A stretch of 64,000 bases of DNA from an uncultured Eubacteriales bacterium (GTDB lineage Bacteria; Bacillota; Clostridia; Oscillospirales; Oscillospiraceae): assembly GCA_900544765.1 (NCBI GenBank), contig UQWI01000012.1:29407-93406 (forward strand). Reading direction: 5' to 3'. The position numbers and the translations under genes are program-made. Positions within the stretch are counted from its first letter, which is position 1; each line of letters starts with the position of its first letter. Shown here piece after piece: positions 51,848 through 61,265 of this stretch. The notes under the pieces were generated by a model, which was given only the letters and a program-made list of their open reading frames with translations, was not told the origin of the DNA and searched no databases.

Positions 51848-52534
51848 TCACTTGTTCTCCCGGCCGAGCTCCTTTTTGAGCATGTCTATAGCGTAGAGCA
51901 GGGACTGCTGCAAATGCCCGGACATAAGCCTCTCCGCGCCGGGTATATCCCCGGCCTCATAGGCGGCAAAGATATCGTGGTGGCAGGCGTCGATTGAGCG
52001 CTGCACCTCCAGATCCGTCTCGTAGCGGAAGGAAAATATCGTCAGCTGACTGCGCAGCTTCTGCGCGGCGCGTACCAGGCGGCTGTTCCCGCAGTATTGA
52101 TAAAAGAGCAGGTGGAAGTTGTCCGAGCTGCGTATCCACCGGCTGACTTCCTCCTCAGTCGGGTCCGGCCGCTCTATCATGCTGCCGGTGAAAGCCACGT
52201 TTTCCTCCAGCTTCCGGCAGAGCTCTCCATTCTGCGCGCTGCGGGAGGCGTAGCGTATCGCCAGCGCATCCAGGTCTCCCATGAAGCTGTACAGCTCCCG
52301 CAGGTCCTGCTCAGTCAGTGATATTACGTTTACTCCGACGTTTGAGTAATATATGGCAAGCTCGTCCTCGGCCAGCCGCGCCAGCGCCTCGCGTATGGGC
52401 GTTGAGCTCACCCCGAAGCGCTCCTGCAGCATCTTCAGCGTCAACTTCTGCCCCATAGCAATGCGTCCGGTAATTATGTCAGCGCGCAGTATCTGATATA
52501 TCTGCTGGGAAAGCGTGCTCTTGTTTAAATCCAT
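51848..52534 (-). CDS. GntR family regulator (FCD subfamily)
   Basis: A regulator of about 228 residues. The winged helix covers about 8-70 (SQQIYQILRADIITGRIAMG, GVSSTPIREALARLAEDEL). The helical FCD ligand-binding domain follows with the metal-site pattern DNFHLLFYQYCGN and ACHHDIFAAYEAGD. Starts at 52570 (GTG), 52543 and 52534 (ATG) are possible; the last keeps the helix-turn-helix with AAGGG nine bases upstream. It diverges from the peptide operon, whose promoter carries a matching palindrome. Confidence 0.85.
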   Translation of the reverse strand: MDLNKSTLSQQIYQILRADIITGRIAMGQKLTLKMLQERFGVSSTPIREALARLAEDELAIYYSNVGVNVISLTEQDLRELYSFMGDLDALAIRYASRSAQNGELCRKLEENVAFTGSMIERPDPTEEEVSRWIRSSDNFHLLFYQYCGNSRLVRAAQKLRSQLTIFSFRYETDLEVQRSIDACHHDIFAAYEAGDIPGAERLMSGHLQQSLLYAIDMLKKELGRENK

Positions 52535-52698
52535 CTCTTCCATCCCTTCGTCTTTGGCCACATTTTCCACTGCATTGGCCGTGCAATCATATATTATCCT
52601 GTCATTTCAGCAAAGTCAATGGGGACATCCGCGGCCATTTTTCAGCTTTGTCACAGACGGGAAGCAAAAAAGGCTATTTTCTGACATTCTCATGCATA

Positions 52699-52734
52699 TT
52701 GCATATTGCAAAATGCAAAACTTGATGCTATAAT
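52699..52734 (+). promoter_or_regulatory. Promoter and GntR-type operator of the peptide/flavoprotein operon
   Basis: TTGCAA (52706-52711), 17 bases, perfect TATAAT (52729-52734). The dyad TTGCAT-N8-ATGCAA (52699-52718) overlaps the -35, as expected for repression by the divergent GntR protein. The leader from 52735 to the ribosome site holds nothing recognised. Confidence 0.7.
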
Positions 52735-52834
52735 TTTTTTCATATTTGGTCGTACGTTTTTTAATACCATGCTTTAGGCATTTGCACTGCCAAAAGCCGT
52801 CGTTTGCGTTCGGTCAAAGAAGGGAGGAAAATCC

Positions 52835-53851
52835 ATGAGAAACGAAGCGTTGCTGCAGCGTCTGACCCAGGCACAGGGCATCGCCGGATACGAGAAGGAG
52901 GTCCGCGAGCTCATAGAGGCCGAGGTCAGGCCCTACGCCGACGAGGTCATGGTAGACCCGCTCGGCAGCCTGATTGTCCTCAAAAAGGGCAGGCCGGGTC
53001 CTCACTCGAAGAAGATTATGTTCGCCGCCCACATGGACGAGATAGGCTTCATGGTCAAGAAGATAGAGGCCGACGGAAGGCTCCGCGTCTGCAATATGGG
53101 CTGGAACTGGGCCGCTGCGGCGTACAACGGACGCGTCAGGTTCCGCAACGGCGTAGTCGGCGTGGTAGGCTGCATGGGCGCCATTGAGGACGCTCACAAC
53201 GACGTAGGCAAGCTCTACATAGACATCGGCGCCAAGAGCAAGGAGGACGCCGAGAAGTATGTACAGGTCGGCTCCGTCTGCGGATATTACGGAGAGTACC
53301 TGCCTCTCAAGAACGGCCTCGTCACCGCGAAGAGCTTTGACGACCGCACGGGCTGCTTCCAGATGATAGAGGCCCTGCGCGAGAACGACGGCACTTATCC
53401 CAACGATATATATTATGTATTCACCGTCCAGGAGGAGCTCGGCTGCCGCGGCTCCAAGCCCACGGCGGCGCGCATCAGCCCCGACATCGGCATTGCCATG
53501 GACGTGACTCCCGCCCACGACTACCCCTGTGACCTCGAAGGCAGCAACACCGTCGGCGCGGGCATAGCCATCAAGTACGCCGACCCCTCCGTCGTCAGCG
53601 ATGAGGATGTAGTGGCCGCCATGGAAGAGTGCTGCCGCAGCGAGGGCATACCCTTCCAGCCCGAGGTCATCGACAAGGGCGGCACGGACGCCTCCAGCAT
53701 GAACCTCTCCGGCTTCGGTGTGCGCACCGGCGGCATTGCCGTCGTGACGCGCTACCCGCACGCCCCCTGCAGCGTCGTCTCCACCGACGACGTGGAGGCC
53801 GGCATCAAACTCTGCACAGCAATTTCCAAATACGAATTCACCACATTCTAA
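52835..53851 (+). CDS. M42 family metallopeptidase (operon head)
   Basis: A 338-residue aminopeptidase. Metal and catalytic motifs: FAAHMDEIGFMV (about 64), SFDDRTGCFQ (about 170), catalytic Glu pair in VQEELGCRGS (about 202), AMDVTPAHD and the last His in TRYPHAPCS. It should trim peptides brought in by the downstream importer. GGGAGG stands seven to nine bases before the ATG. It is first in an eight-gene plus-strand operon. Confidence 0.92.
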   Translation: MRNEALLQRLTQAQGIAGYEKEVRELIEAEVRPYADEVMVDPLGSLIVLKKGRPGPHSKKIMFAAHMDEIGFMVKKIEADGRLRVCNMGWNWAAAAYNGRVRFRNGVVGVVGCMGAIEDAHNDVGKLYIDIGAKSKEDAEKYVQVGSVCGYYGEYLPLKNGLVTAKSFDDRTGCFQMIEALRENDGTYPNDIYYVFTVQEELGCRGSKPTAARISPDIGIAMDVTPAHDYPCDLEGSNTVGAGIAIKYADPSVVSDEDVVAAMEECCRSEGIPFQPEVIDKGGTDASSMNLSGFGVRTGGIAVVTRYPHAPCSVVSTDDVEAGIKLCTAISKYEFTTF

Positions 53852-53865
53852 GGAGGCGTACCCAA

Positions 53866-55398
53866 ATGAAAATGAAGAAGCTACTCTCCCTCGTGCTCGC
53901 ACTCGTCATGTGCGTCGGTGTTCTCACCGGCTGCGGCACCGACAACGACCCCGCCGCTCAGAACTCTGCCGGCAACGCCGGTTCCTCTGACGGCATCGTC
54001 ATTGCCATGAACGCCGACATCGACACCATGCACCCGTCCGACTACTCCACTACGGTCGAGCTCAACGTCCTCAACCAGATGTATGACACCCTCATCTACA
54101 TGAACCCCGACGGAGCTCATGAGCCTGAGGCCCGTCTGGCCGAGACTTGGGAGGCCAGCGACGACGGCCTGACCTATACCTTCCACCTTCGTGACGACGC
54201 CACCTTCCACGACGGCACCCCCGTCACCGCTGAGGACGTCGTGTTCTCCCTGGAGCTCTACCAGAACAGCTCCTACCAGAACTCCTTCGTCAACGGCCTT
54301 GACTATGCCGAGGCTACCGACGAGCACACCGTCGTCTGCCACCTGAGCATCCCCTACGCCCCCTTCCTGCTGGGCGTGAGCGTCTGTCACATAGCCTCCA
54401 AGGCCTACTATGACGCCGACCCCGAGAAGTTTGTCACCGAGCCTAACGGCTCCGGCCCGTACAAGTTCGTCAGCCGTACCCGCGGCAGCAACGTCGTGCT
54501 CGAGGCCTATGACGGCTACTACCGCGGCGTGGCCTCCATCCCCAGCGTGACCTTCGAGGTCATCCCCACTCAGGCGACCATGGCCGTCGCCCTCCAGACC
54601 GGCGAGATCGACTTCGCCGAGATCGAGCCTGTTAACATCGCCCAGCTCGAGGGCGTCGAGACCGTCACCAGCCAGCAGGTCTCCACTTCCGGCTTCACCT
54701 ACGTCACCATGAACCTCGACCGCGAGCCCTTCAACAACGTGCTCGTCCGTCAGGCCATCAACTACGCCATCAACCGCGACAACTTTGTCCTGATGTGCTA
54801 CCAGGGCGCTGCTGAGGTCAACTCCTCCCTCTGCTCCCCCGATCGCTTCGGCTACAGCGAGGACATCCAGCAGTACACCTACGATCCCGAGAAGGCCAAG
54901 GAGCTCCTCGCCGAGGCCGGCATAGAGACCCCGTACAACCTCGGTGAGATCCTCGTCGACGAGAGCAACTCCAATCTCGCCACCGTTCTGCAGGCCGACC
55001 TCGCCGCCGTTGGTCTCGAGTGCACCATCTCCACCAAGGAGTTCAACGCCTACATCGGCGACCTCACCAGCGGCACCTACGGCATCAGCGTTCTGAACAT
55101 GACTCTCGACGGCGACACTCAGAACCTCGAGATGGCCTACTGCACCGACTACATCGGCACCGCCAACAACGCCCGCTACTCCGACCCGGAGATGGACGAA
55201 CTCTTCAACCAGGCCCGTACCGAGACCGACACCGATGCTCGCGCTGAGATCTTCAAGCAGATCTTCGCCAAGGCCCAGGAGGAGGCCATCTACGCCCCCA
55301 TCTGCAACCCGCTCATGATCTTCGCCTACAGGACTGAGCTCAACGTCCCCGCTATCGATTACGAGGGCAAGTACTACGTCTACAACTTCTCCATGTAA
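53866..55398 (+). CDS. Peptide-type ABC transporter substrate-binding lipoprotein
   Basis: A 510-residue family 5 solute-binding protein. The lipoprotein signal is MKMKKLLSLVLALVMCVGVL with lipobox LTGC (Cys about 23). Family motifs are HEPEARLAETWEASDDGLTYTF-like (about 85) and DGTPVTAEDVVFSLELY (about 117). Its GC and codon bias are higher than usual, as in strongly expressed genes. AGGAGG is nine bases before the ATG. It is followed by a hairpin that could raise its level relative to the membrane parts. Confidence 0.93.
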   Translation: MKMKKLLSLVLALVMCVGVLTGCGTDNDPAAQNSAGNAGSSDGIVIAMNADIDTMHPSDYSTTVELNVLNQMYDTLIYMNPDGAHEPEARLAETWEASDDGLTYTFHLRDDATFHDGTPVTAEDVVFSLELYQNSSYQNSFVNGLDYAEATDEHTVVCHLSIPYAPFLLGVSVCHIASKAYYDADPEKFVTEPNGSGPYKFVSRTRGSNVVLEAYDGYYRGVASIPSVTFEVIPTQATMAVALQTGEIDFAEIEPVNIAQLEGVETVTSQQVSTSGFTYVTMNLDREPFNNVLVRQAINYAINRDNFVLMCYQGAAEVNSSLCSPDRFGYSEDIQQYTYDPEKAKELLAEAGIETPYNLGEILVDESNSNLATVLQADLAAVGLECTISTKEFNAYIGDLTSGTYGISVLNMTLDGDTQNLEMAYCTDYIGTANNARYSDPEMDELFNQARTETDTDARAEIFKQIFAKAQEEAIYAPICNPLMIFAYRTELNVPAIDYEGKYYVYNFSM

Positions 55399-55428
55399 GC
55401 TCTGAGCAAGTAGTTCACACGCATCGCA

Positions 55429-55490
55429 AAAGGGCCTCCTTTGACGGGTCTCCGTCCGTCCGGATGGGTTCTCGCCACGGGAGGCCCTTT
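55429..55490 (+). terminator. Branched hairpin between binding protein and permease genes
   Basis: The outer stem aaagggcctcc / ggaggcccttt (11 bp) encloses a 40-base inner part that can also fold, and ends in TTTCT. Such internal hairpins usually allow partial read-through and stabilise the upstream message. Confidence 0.65.
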
Positions 55491-55515
55491 CTCGTAACAG
55501 AAAGGAGCGGCCGCT

Positions 55516-56466
55516 ATGGCCAAATTTGTCGCAAAACGACTGCTGTACATGATCCCTGTGCTGCTAGGCGTTGCGTTTCTGGTTTTTACCATACTTTCAC
55601 TCACTCCTGGCAGCCCCGGTGAGATAATTCTGGGCATCACCGCGTCCAAGGAGGACATTGCTGCACTAAATCACGAGTTCGGTTATGATCAGCCCTTTTT
55701 CACCCGTTTCTTTGACTACATAGGTGGAATCATCCTCCATTTCGACCTTGGCACCAGCTACCAGAGCCGTCAGCCGGTCATCAACGACATCATCGCCAGC
55801 TTCCCGAACACCTTTATCCTCACGGTGCTGTCCATGGCCCTCGCCTCTCTCATTGGCGTCAGCTTCGGCATCATCTCCGCCGTCAGGCAGTACAGCATCC
55901 TCGACAACATCTGCGTCGTCGTGGCATTGGTGTTCGCCTCCATCCCCGGCTTCTGGCTGGGCCTCATGCTCATGCTCGTGTTCTCGCTGCAGCTCGGATG
56001 GCTGCCAAGTCACGGCGTAGAGTCCTTTGCGAGCTTCATCCTGCCCACCATAACCGTCTCACTCGGCTCCGCGGCCAGCCTCCTGCGTCTGACGCGCTCG
56101 GCCATGCTAGAGACGATACGCCAGGAATATATACGCACGGCCAGGGCTAAGGGCGCCAGCGAGAAGATCGTCATCATCCGCCACGCGCTGCGCAATGCGC
56201 TCATGCCGGTCGTCACCACCATCGGCACCAACTTCGGCGCCTCCCTCGGCGGCGCGATAATCGCCGAGCAGGTGTTCGCCATGCAGGGCATGGGCACGCT
56301 CATTACCACCGCCATCCGCCAGAAGGACATCCCCGTCGTCATGGGCGCAACGCTCTTCCTGGCTTTCCTGTTCAGCCTTATCATCCTGCTGACAGACGTG
56401 CTCTACGCCTTCATCGACCCCAGGATCAAGGCCAAGTACCAGAGAGGAGGACATCACCGTGACTGA
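55516..56466 (+). CDS. Peptide-type ABC permease (DppB/OppB family)
   Basis: A 316-residue permease with six membrane segments. The N-terminus (FVAKRLLYMIPVLLGVAFLVF, LTPGSP) is standard, and the EAA loop is visible as EYIRTARAKGASEKIVIIRHALRNA (about 210-235). AAAGGAG precedes the ATG. Its end overlaps the next gene by 8 bases. Confidence 0.95.
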   Translation: MAKFVAKRLLYMIPVLLGVAFLVFTILSLTPGSPGEIILGITASKEDIAALNHEFGYDQPFFTRFFDYIGGIILHFDLGTSYQSRQPVINDIIASFPNTFILTVLSMALASLIGVSFGIISAVRQYSILDNICVVVALVFASIPGFWLGLMLMLVFSLQLGWLPSHGVESFASFILPTITVSLGSAASLLRLTRSAMLETIRQEYIRTARAKGASEKIVIIRHALRNALMPVVTTIGTNFGASLGGAIIAEQVFAMQGMGTLITTAIRQKDIPVVMGATLFLAFLFSLIILLTDVLYAFIDPRIKAKYQRGGHHRD

Positions 56467-57340
56467 GACAGTTGCCAAGAAAAAGAAAAAGGTCAAAAAG
56501 TCCTCTATTACCCGGGAGATCTGGTACCGTTTCTGCAAAAACAAGGTCGCCCTCCTCGGTCTCATCATTCTCGTGCTCATCATCCTGATGGCCCTGTTTG
56601 CCGACTTCATCGTCCCGTCCGAGGTGGCCAAGGCCCAGAGCCCCAACATACTTGCAAAGCCCAGCGCGGAGCACTGGTTCGGCACCGACGAGTTCGGCCG
56701 CGACCTCTTCGCCCGTATCGTACACGGCAGCCGCTATTCGCTCTTCATCGGCGTGGCTACCAGCCTTATAGCGCTGGTCGTGGGCGCAATACTCGGCGCC
56801 AGCGCCGGTTACTTCGGCGGCATCGTGGACAACGTAATCTGCCGTATCGTGGACGTGTTCATCTGCGTCCCGCCCGTACTGATGAGCCTCGCCGTCGTCG
56901 CCGCCCTCGGCACGAACATGCAGAACCTGATAATCGCTATCACGATATCGTGTGTGCCGGGCAACGTGCGCCTGATACGCTCCGTCGTCATGACCGTCGC
57001 GGATCAGGACTACATACGCGCCGCCAAGAGCTACGGCTGCTCCAACCCGCGCATCATCTTCCGCTATGTACTGCCCAACGCCATGGGCCCCATCATCGTC
57101 AACACGACCATGGGCATCTCCCAGATGATACTCTCCGCCGCCGGCCTGAGCTTCATCGGCATGGGCATCCAGCCTCCCGACCCCGAGTGGGGCGCGCTGC
57201 TCTCCAACGCGCAGGACTTCATGTTCACGAGCCAGTACCTGCTCTTCTTCCCCGGCATATTCATTCTCCTGACGAGCCTGGCCTTCAACCTGGTCGGCGA
57301 CGGCATGACCGACGCCCTCGACCCGAGGCTCAAGGATTAA
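56459..57340 (+). CDS. Peptide-type ABC permease (DppC/OppC family)
   Basis: A 293-residue permease. A basic N-terminal tail (VAKKKKKVKK) is followed by one helix, the DppC-type GTDEFGRDLFARIVHG (about 75) and the EAA loop DYIRAAKSYGCSNPRIIFRYVLPNA (about 182). It uses GTG with AGGAGG eight bases upstream and overlaps the previous gene. Confidence 0.95.
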   Translation: MTETVAKKKKKVKKSSITREIWYRFCKNKVALLGLIILVLIILMALFADFIVPSEVAKAQSPNILAKPSAEHWFGTDEFGRDLFARIVHGSRYSLFIGVATSLIALVVGAILGASAGYFGGIVDNVICRIVDVFICVPPVLMSLAVVAALGTNMQNLIIAITISCVPGNVRLIRSVVMTVADQDYIRAAKSYGCSNPRIIFRYVLPNAMGPIIVNTTMGISQMILSAAGLSFIGMGIQPPDPEWGALLSNAQDFMFTSQYLLFFPGIFILLTSLAFNLVGDGMTDALDPRLKD

Positions 57341-57353
57341 GGAGGGCATGCAC

Positions 57354-58358
57354 ATGGAAAACATCACTAATTCCCCACTGCTCGAAGTCAGGGATCTCTC
57401 TGTCGAGTACCGCACTGACATGGAGACGGTGTACGCCGTCAACCATGTTAGCTTCTCCCTCGAGAAGGGCAAAACCCTCGGCCTGGTCGGCGAGACGGGC
57501 GCAGGCAAAACCACAACCGCCCTCGCTCTGCTCAGGCTGCTGCCCGAGCGCACAGGCCGCGTCCCCAACGGCGAGATAATCTTTGAGGGCCGCGACCTCA
57601 TGGGCATTAAGGAGGGCGAAATGCAGCTCGTTCGCGGCGGCAAGATATCTATGATATTCCAGGACCCGATGACCGCCCTGAACCCCGTGCTCACCGTGGG
57701 CGCCCAGATACGCGAGGCCCTCGAGCTGCACAACACCACCGGCGCCTCCACCAAGGAGCTTGAGGCCCGCGTCGAGGAGACGCTGGAACTTGTCGGCATC
57801 CCTAAGGAGCGCAAGGACGAGTACCCGCACCAGTTCTCCGGCGGTATGCGCCAGCGCGTCGTCATCGCCATGGCCCTGGTGTGCAACCCCGAGCTGCTCA
57901 TCGCTGACGAGCCCACTACGGCGCTCGACGTCACCATCCAGGCGCAGATACTCGCCATGATAAACGAGCTGCAGCGCAGGTACGGCACCGCCGTCATCAT
58001 GATAACCCACGACCTCGGCGTCGTGGCCGAGACCTGCGACTACGTCGCCGTCGTCTACGCGGGCGAAATAGTCGAGTACGGCACCCTGGCCGACATCTTC
58101 ACCGGCGAGCGGCACCATCCATACACCACGGGCCTCTTCGGCTCGATACCCGACATCAAGAAGCGCACGGCTCGCCTCAAGCCCATCGAGGGCATGCTGC
58201 CCGACCCGACGCTCCTGCCCGAGGGCTGCAAGTTTGCCCCGCGCTGCACGCACTGCACCGAAAAGTGCAGGACCAGCAAGCCGCCCCTCAGGGTTGAGAA
58301 CGGCCACACTATACGCTGCCATCTGTACGAGGACATGGAAAAGGAGGAGAAGGCATGA
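57354..58358 (+). CDS. Peptide ABC transporter ATPase (DppD/OppD family)
   Basis: A 334-residue ATPase. Walker A is GETGAGKTT (about 44), the signature FSGGMRQRV (about 160) and Walker B LLIADEPTTALD. The oligopeptide-type C-terminus has the cysteine motif CKFAPRCTHCTEKC (about 288), which often binds an iron-sulfur cluster or zinc. The second ATG (57354) is chosen, as the first is one base from GGAGGG. Confidence 0.94.
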   Translation: MENITNSPLLEVRDLSVEYRTDMETVYAVNHVSFSLEKGKTLGLVGETGAGKTTTALALLRLLPERTGRVPNGEIIFEGRDLMGIKEGEMQLVRGGKISMIFQDPMTALNPVLTVGAQIREALELHNTTGASTKELEARVEETLELVGIPKERKDEYPHQFSGGMRQRVVIAMALVCNPELLIADEPTTALDVTIQAQILAMINELQRRYGTAVIMITHDLGVVAETCDYVAVVYAGEIVEYGTLADIFTGERHHPYTTGLFGSIPDIKKRTARLKPIEGMLPDPTLLPEGCKFAPRCTHCTEKCRTSKPPLRVENGHTIRCHLYEDMEKEEKA

Positions 58359-59305
58359 GCGACGAAAAGCTGCTTGAAGTCAAGCACCTCAAAAAGTATT
58401 TCTCCACCCCCTCCGGCAAGCTGCACGCCGTTGATGACGTCAGCTTCGACATCTACAAGGGCACCACGCTGGGCGTAGTCGGAGAATCCGGCTGCGGCAA
58501 GAGCACCCTGGGCTCGACCCTGCTCAACCTGCTCTCCCCCACCGGGGGCGAAGTCATCTTCCGCGGCCAGGACGTCGCGAAGATGTCCAAGCACGAGTTC
58601 AAGCGCGTCCGGCCCAAGATGCAGATGATCTTCCAGGACCCGTACTCGAGCCTCAACGGCCGCATGACCGTGCAGCAGCTCATAGCCGAGCCGCTGCTCG
58701 TCAACAAGGTCTGCAAGAGCCGCCGCGAGGTAAACGACCGCGTTTTCAAGATGATGGACACCGTCGGTCTGGCCTCCAGGCTCGTCAACGCCTACCCGCA
58801 TGAGCTCGACGGCGGCCGCCGCCAGCGCATAGGCGTCGCCCGCGCGCTGATACTCGAGCCGGAGTTCGTCGTCTGCGACGAGCCCGTCTCCGCCCTCGAC
58901 GTCTCCATCCAGGCTCAGATACTCAACCTGCTGATGGACCTCCAGGAGGAGATGCACCTCACCTATCTCTTCATCACCCACGATCTGTCCGTCGTCTACC
59001 ACATCAGCGACGAGATCATGGTCATGTACCTGGGCAAGTGCGTGGAGAAGGCCCCGGCCAACGAGCTCTTTGAGAACCCGCTCCACCCCTACACTCAGGC
59101 CCTGCTCGCCGCCATACCCATCCCCGACATATCCTCGCGCGACAAGCAGCGCGAGCTGCTGCAGGGCGAAGTGACCAGCCCGGTGAACCCGAAGCCCGGC
59201 TGCCGCTTTGCCGCCCGCTGCCCCTACGCCAGCGAGGCCTGCACGAAAGAGGACATCCCCCTGAAAGAAGTATCGCCTGGCCACTTTGTGGCCTGCGTGC
59301 GGTAG
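58355..59305 (+). CDS. Peptide ABC transporter ATPase (DppF/OppF family)
   Basis: A 316-residue ATPase. Walker A is GESGCGKST (about 44) and Walker B FVVCDEPVSALD. The signature reads ELDGGRRQRIG, with Asp for the usual Ser, a variant seen in some Clostridia OppF proteins. The C-terminal cysteine motif is CRFAARCPYASEAC. It overlaps the previous gene by ATGA and ends with TAG immediately before the ribosome site of the flavoprotein gene. Confidence 0.94.
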   Translation: MSDEKLLEVKHLKKYFSTPSGKLHAVDDVSFDIYKGTTLGVVGESGCGKSTLGSTLLNLLSPTGGEVIFRGQDVAKMSKHEFKRVRPKMQMIFQDPYSSLNGRMTVQQLIAEPLLVNKVCKSRREVNDRVFKMMDTVGLASRLVNAYPHELDGGRRQRIGVARALILEPEFVVCDEPVSALDVSIQAQILNLLMDLQEEMHLTYLFITHDLSVVYHISDEIMVMYLGKCVEKAPANELFENPLHPYTQALLAAIPIPDISSRDKQRELLQGEVTSPVNPKPGCRFAARCPYASEACTKEDIPLKEVSPGHFVACVR

Positions 59306-59318
59306 AAAGGAGAACGAT

Positions 59319-61265
59319 TTGGCTAATCACGAATACCGTTGGCCTTATGCCAACGAAGTTGGACAGACCGAGACCGTCACGAGCGACGTGCTCGTCCTCG
59401 GCGGCGGCCTCTCCGGCTGCTATGCCGCCATCGCCGCGGCCAGGAAGGGCCAGTCAGTCGTGCTCGTGGAGAAGGGCGCAACCGAGCGCTCCGGCTCCGG
59501 CGGCACAGGCTTCGACCACTGGGAGAGCGCCTGCACCAACCCCTGCTCCGGCGTCACCCCCGAGGAGATTGCCTGGGCCTACGTGCACGAGCAGGACTAC
59601 TACAGCAACGGCATCGCGCACTACATAGAGTGCCGCGAGGGCTATGACCGCCTCCTGGACATGGAGTCCTTCGGCGGCAAGGTCAGAGACACCGAAAACG
59701 AGTTTGAGGGCGCGCCCTTCCGCGACGACGAGACGAAGCTGATGTTCGCATACGACTACAAGAACCGCTTCACCCTGCGCGTCTGGGGCTCCACCTTTAA
59801 GCCCGCCCTTTACCGCGAGCTCAAGCGCCTGGGCGTGCGCATCTTCGACCGCACCGAGGCCACCAGCCTGCTGACCGCCGTCGTCGACGGAAAAAAGCGC
59901 GGCGTCGGCGCCTGCGGCATGAACGTCCACACCGGCAAATTCTATGTTTTCCGCGCCAAGAGCACTGTCCTGGCCATGTCCCGCCCCGCCCGCGTGTGGC
60001 TCTTCGACTCCGACATGACCGGCCTGAGCGAGTTCCGCCCCTTCCAGAGCATCGGCTCCGGCCACGCCATGGGCTGGCGTGCGGGCGTCGAGTTCACGAT
60101 GATGGAGAAGGCCATCCGCGCCGAGTACTCCGCCGCCGGACGCAGCTTCCCCGCCTACGGCGCCGGCAACAACCACAACACCTGGTACGCGGCCACCATG
60201 GTCGACGCGCGCGGAGTTGAGATACCCTACGTCGACCGCGACGGCAATGAGCTCAAGACCGTCCTCGAGCGCTACATGCCCGCCCCCGGCCAGAAGTTCT
60301 TCCTCAAGGGCGGCGTCATCGACAACCCGAAGTACGAGTACCGCGGACCCGAGACGCTGGACTTTGAAGAGCTGATGAAGCGCGGCTACCAGCTGCCCTT
60401 CTACGCCGACCTGAGCCGCATGCCCGACGACGAAAGGCGCGTCATCTGGGGCATGATGGTCGGCGAAGAGGCCAAAACCAAGATACCCATCCTTCAGAAC
60501 TACACCGAGCGCGGCTTCGACTCCAAGAAGCACATGCTCCAGAGCTACGGCACCGGCTGGAAGAGCGCGAGCTTCCTCGACCAGGAGAGGCAATTCTTCG
60601 GCGCTCCGGGCGGCATACTCAACGACTGGGACCTCAAGACGAACCTGGACGGCATCTATGCCGCAGGCGACCAGCTCTACGCCTCCGACTGCGCCGGTTA
60701 CGCCTGCGCCACCGGATACTACGCCGGACGCAAGGCCGCAGACGCCGCTGCGGGCTATGAGCTCGGCGACTACTGCGCCGAGGACGCAGAGCGCGAGCAG
60801 CAGCGCCTCCTCGCCCCGCTCTATGTCAAGGACGGCATGAGCTGGAAGGAGCTCAACAAGGCCATTGCCAAGGCCATGCAGAACTACTGCGGCGGCGTGA
60901 AGTGCGACGCCCTGCTCACCGAGGGCCTTGACCTTCTCAAGCGCTATGAGCGCGACATCGTGCCCATGCTCTCGGCCAAAAACCCGCACGAGCTGATGCG
61001 CATCCACGAGGTACTGGATATACTCACCGTGGCCGAAATGGTGCTCTACTCCTCCCTGGCCCGCAAGTCCAGCTCCGTGCCGCTCTCCTTCGAGCGCAGC
61101 GACTATCCCGAGACAGACCCCGAGCGCGACCGCTGCCACATCGCCATCTCCATGCAGGACGGCGAAGTCCGTGAGCGCCGCGTGCCTCTGGACTTCTTCG
61201 GCGACCTCAAGGAGGAGTATGAGAAGCGCAACCAGGACTATATAAAGGAGGTTGGGCAGGTATGA
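59319..61265 (+). CDS. FAD-dependent oxidoreductase of the FrdA/AprA type
   Basis: A 648-residue flavoprotein. The N-terminal FAD site has VLVLGGGLSGCYAAIAAARK and the Glu in VLVEKG (about 25-56). A capping-type domain lies in the middle, and DGIYAAGDQLYASDCAGYACA (about 440) closes the FAD fold. The helical C-terminal domain is of fumarate-reductase type. It uses TTG with AAAGGAG six bases upstream. With the overlapping ferredoxin it resembles the AprAB or FrdA-ferredoxin pairs. It lacks the heme domain and signal peptide of secreted fumarate reductases, so it is cytoplasmic. Substrate unknown. Confidence 0.88.
   Translation: MANHEYRWPYANEVGQTETVTSDVLVLGGGLSGCYAAIAAARKGQSVVLVEKGATERSGSGGTGFDHWESACTNPCSGVTPEEIAWAYVHEQDYYSNGIAHYIECREGYDRLLDMESFGGKVRDTENEFEGAPFRDDETKLMFAYDYKNRFTLRVWGSTFKPALYRELKRLGVRIFDRTEATSLLTAVVDGKKRGVGACGMNVHTGKFYVFRAKSTVLAMSRPARVWLFDSDMTGLSEFRPFQSIGSGHAMGWRAGVEFTMMEKAIRAEYSAAGRSFPAYGAGNNHNTWYAATMVDARGVEIPYVDRDGNELKTVLERYMPAPGQKFFLKGGVIDNPKYEYRGPETLDFEELMKRGYQLPFYADLSRMPDDERRVIWGMMVGEEAKTKIPILQNYTERGFDSKKHMLQSYGTGWKSASFLDQERQFFGAPGGILNDWDLKTNLDGIYAAGDQLYASDCAGYACATGYYAGRKAADAAAGYELGDYCAEDAEREQQRLLAPLYVKDGMSWKELNKAIAKAMQNYCGGVKCDALLTEGLDLLKRYERDIVPMLSAKNPHELMRIHEVLDILTVAEMVLYSSLARKSSSVPLSFERSDYPETDPERDRCHIAISMQDGEVRERRVPLDFFGDLKEEYEKRNQDYIKEVGQV

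Noticed and set aside
59454..61139. Long open frame antisense to the flavoprotein gene (similar shadows at 2814-4391, 28182-29429, 56426-58000, 58055-59284)
   Set aside because: High-GC codon bias leaves the opposite frames open. They lack ribosome sites and recognisable domains, while the sense frames encode clear families.
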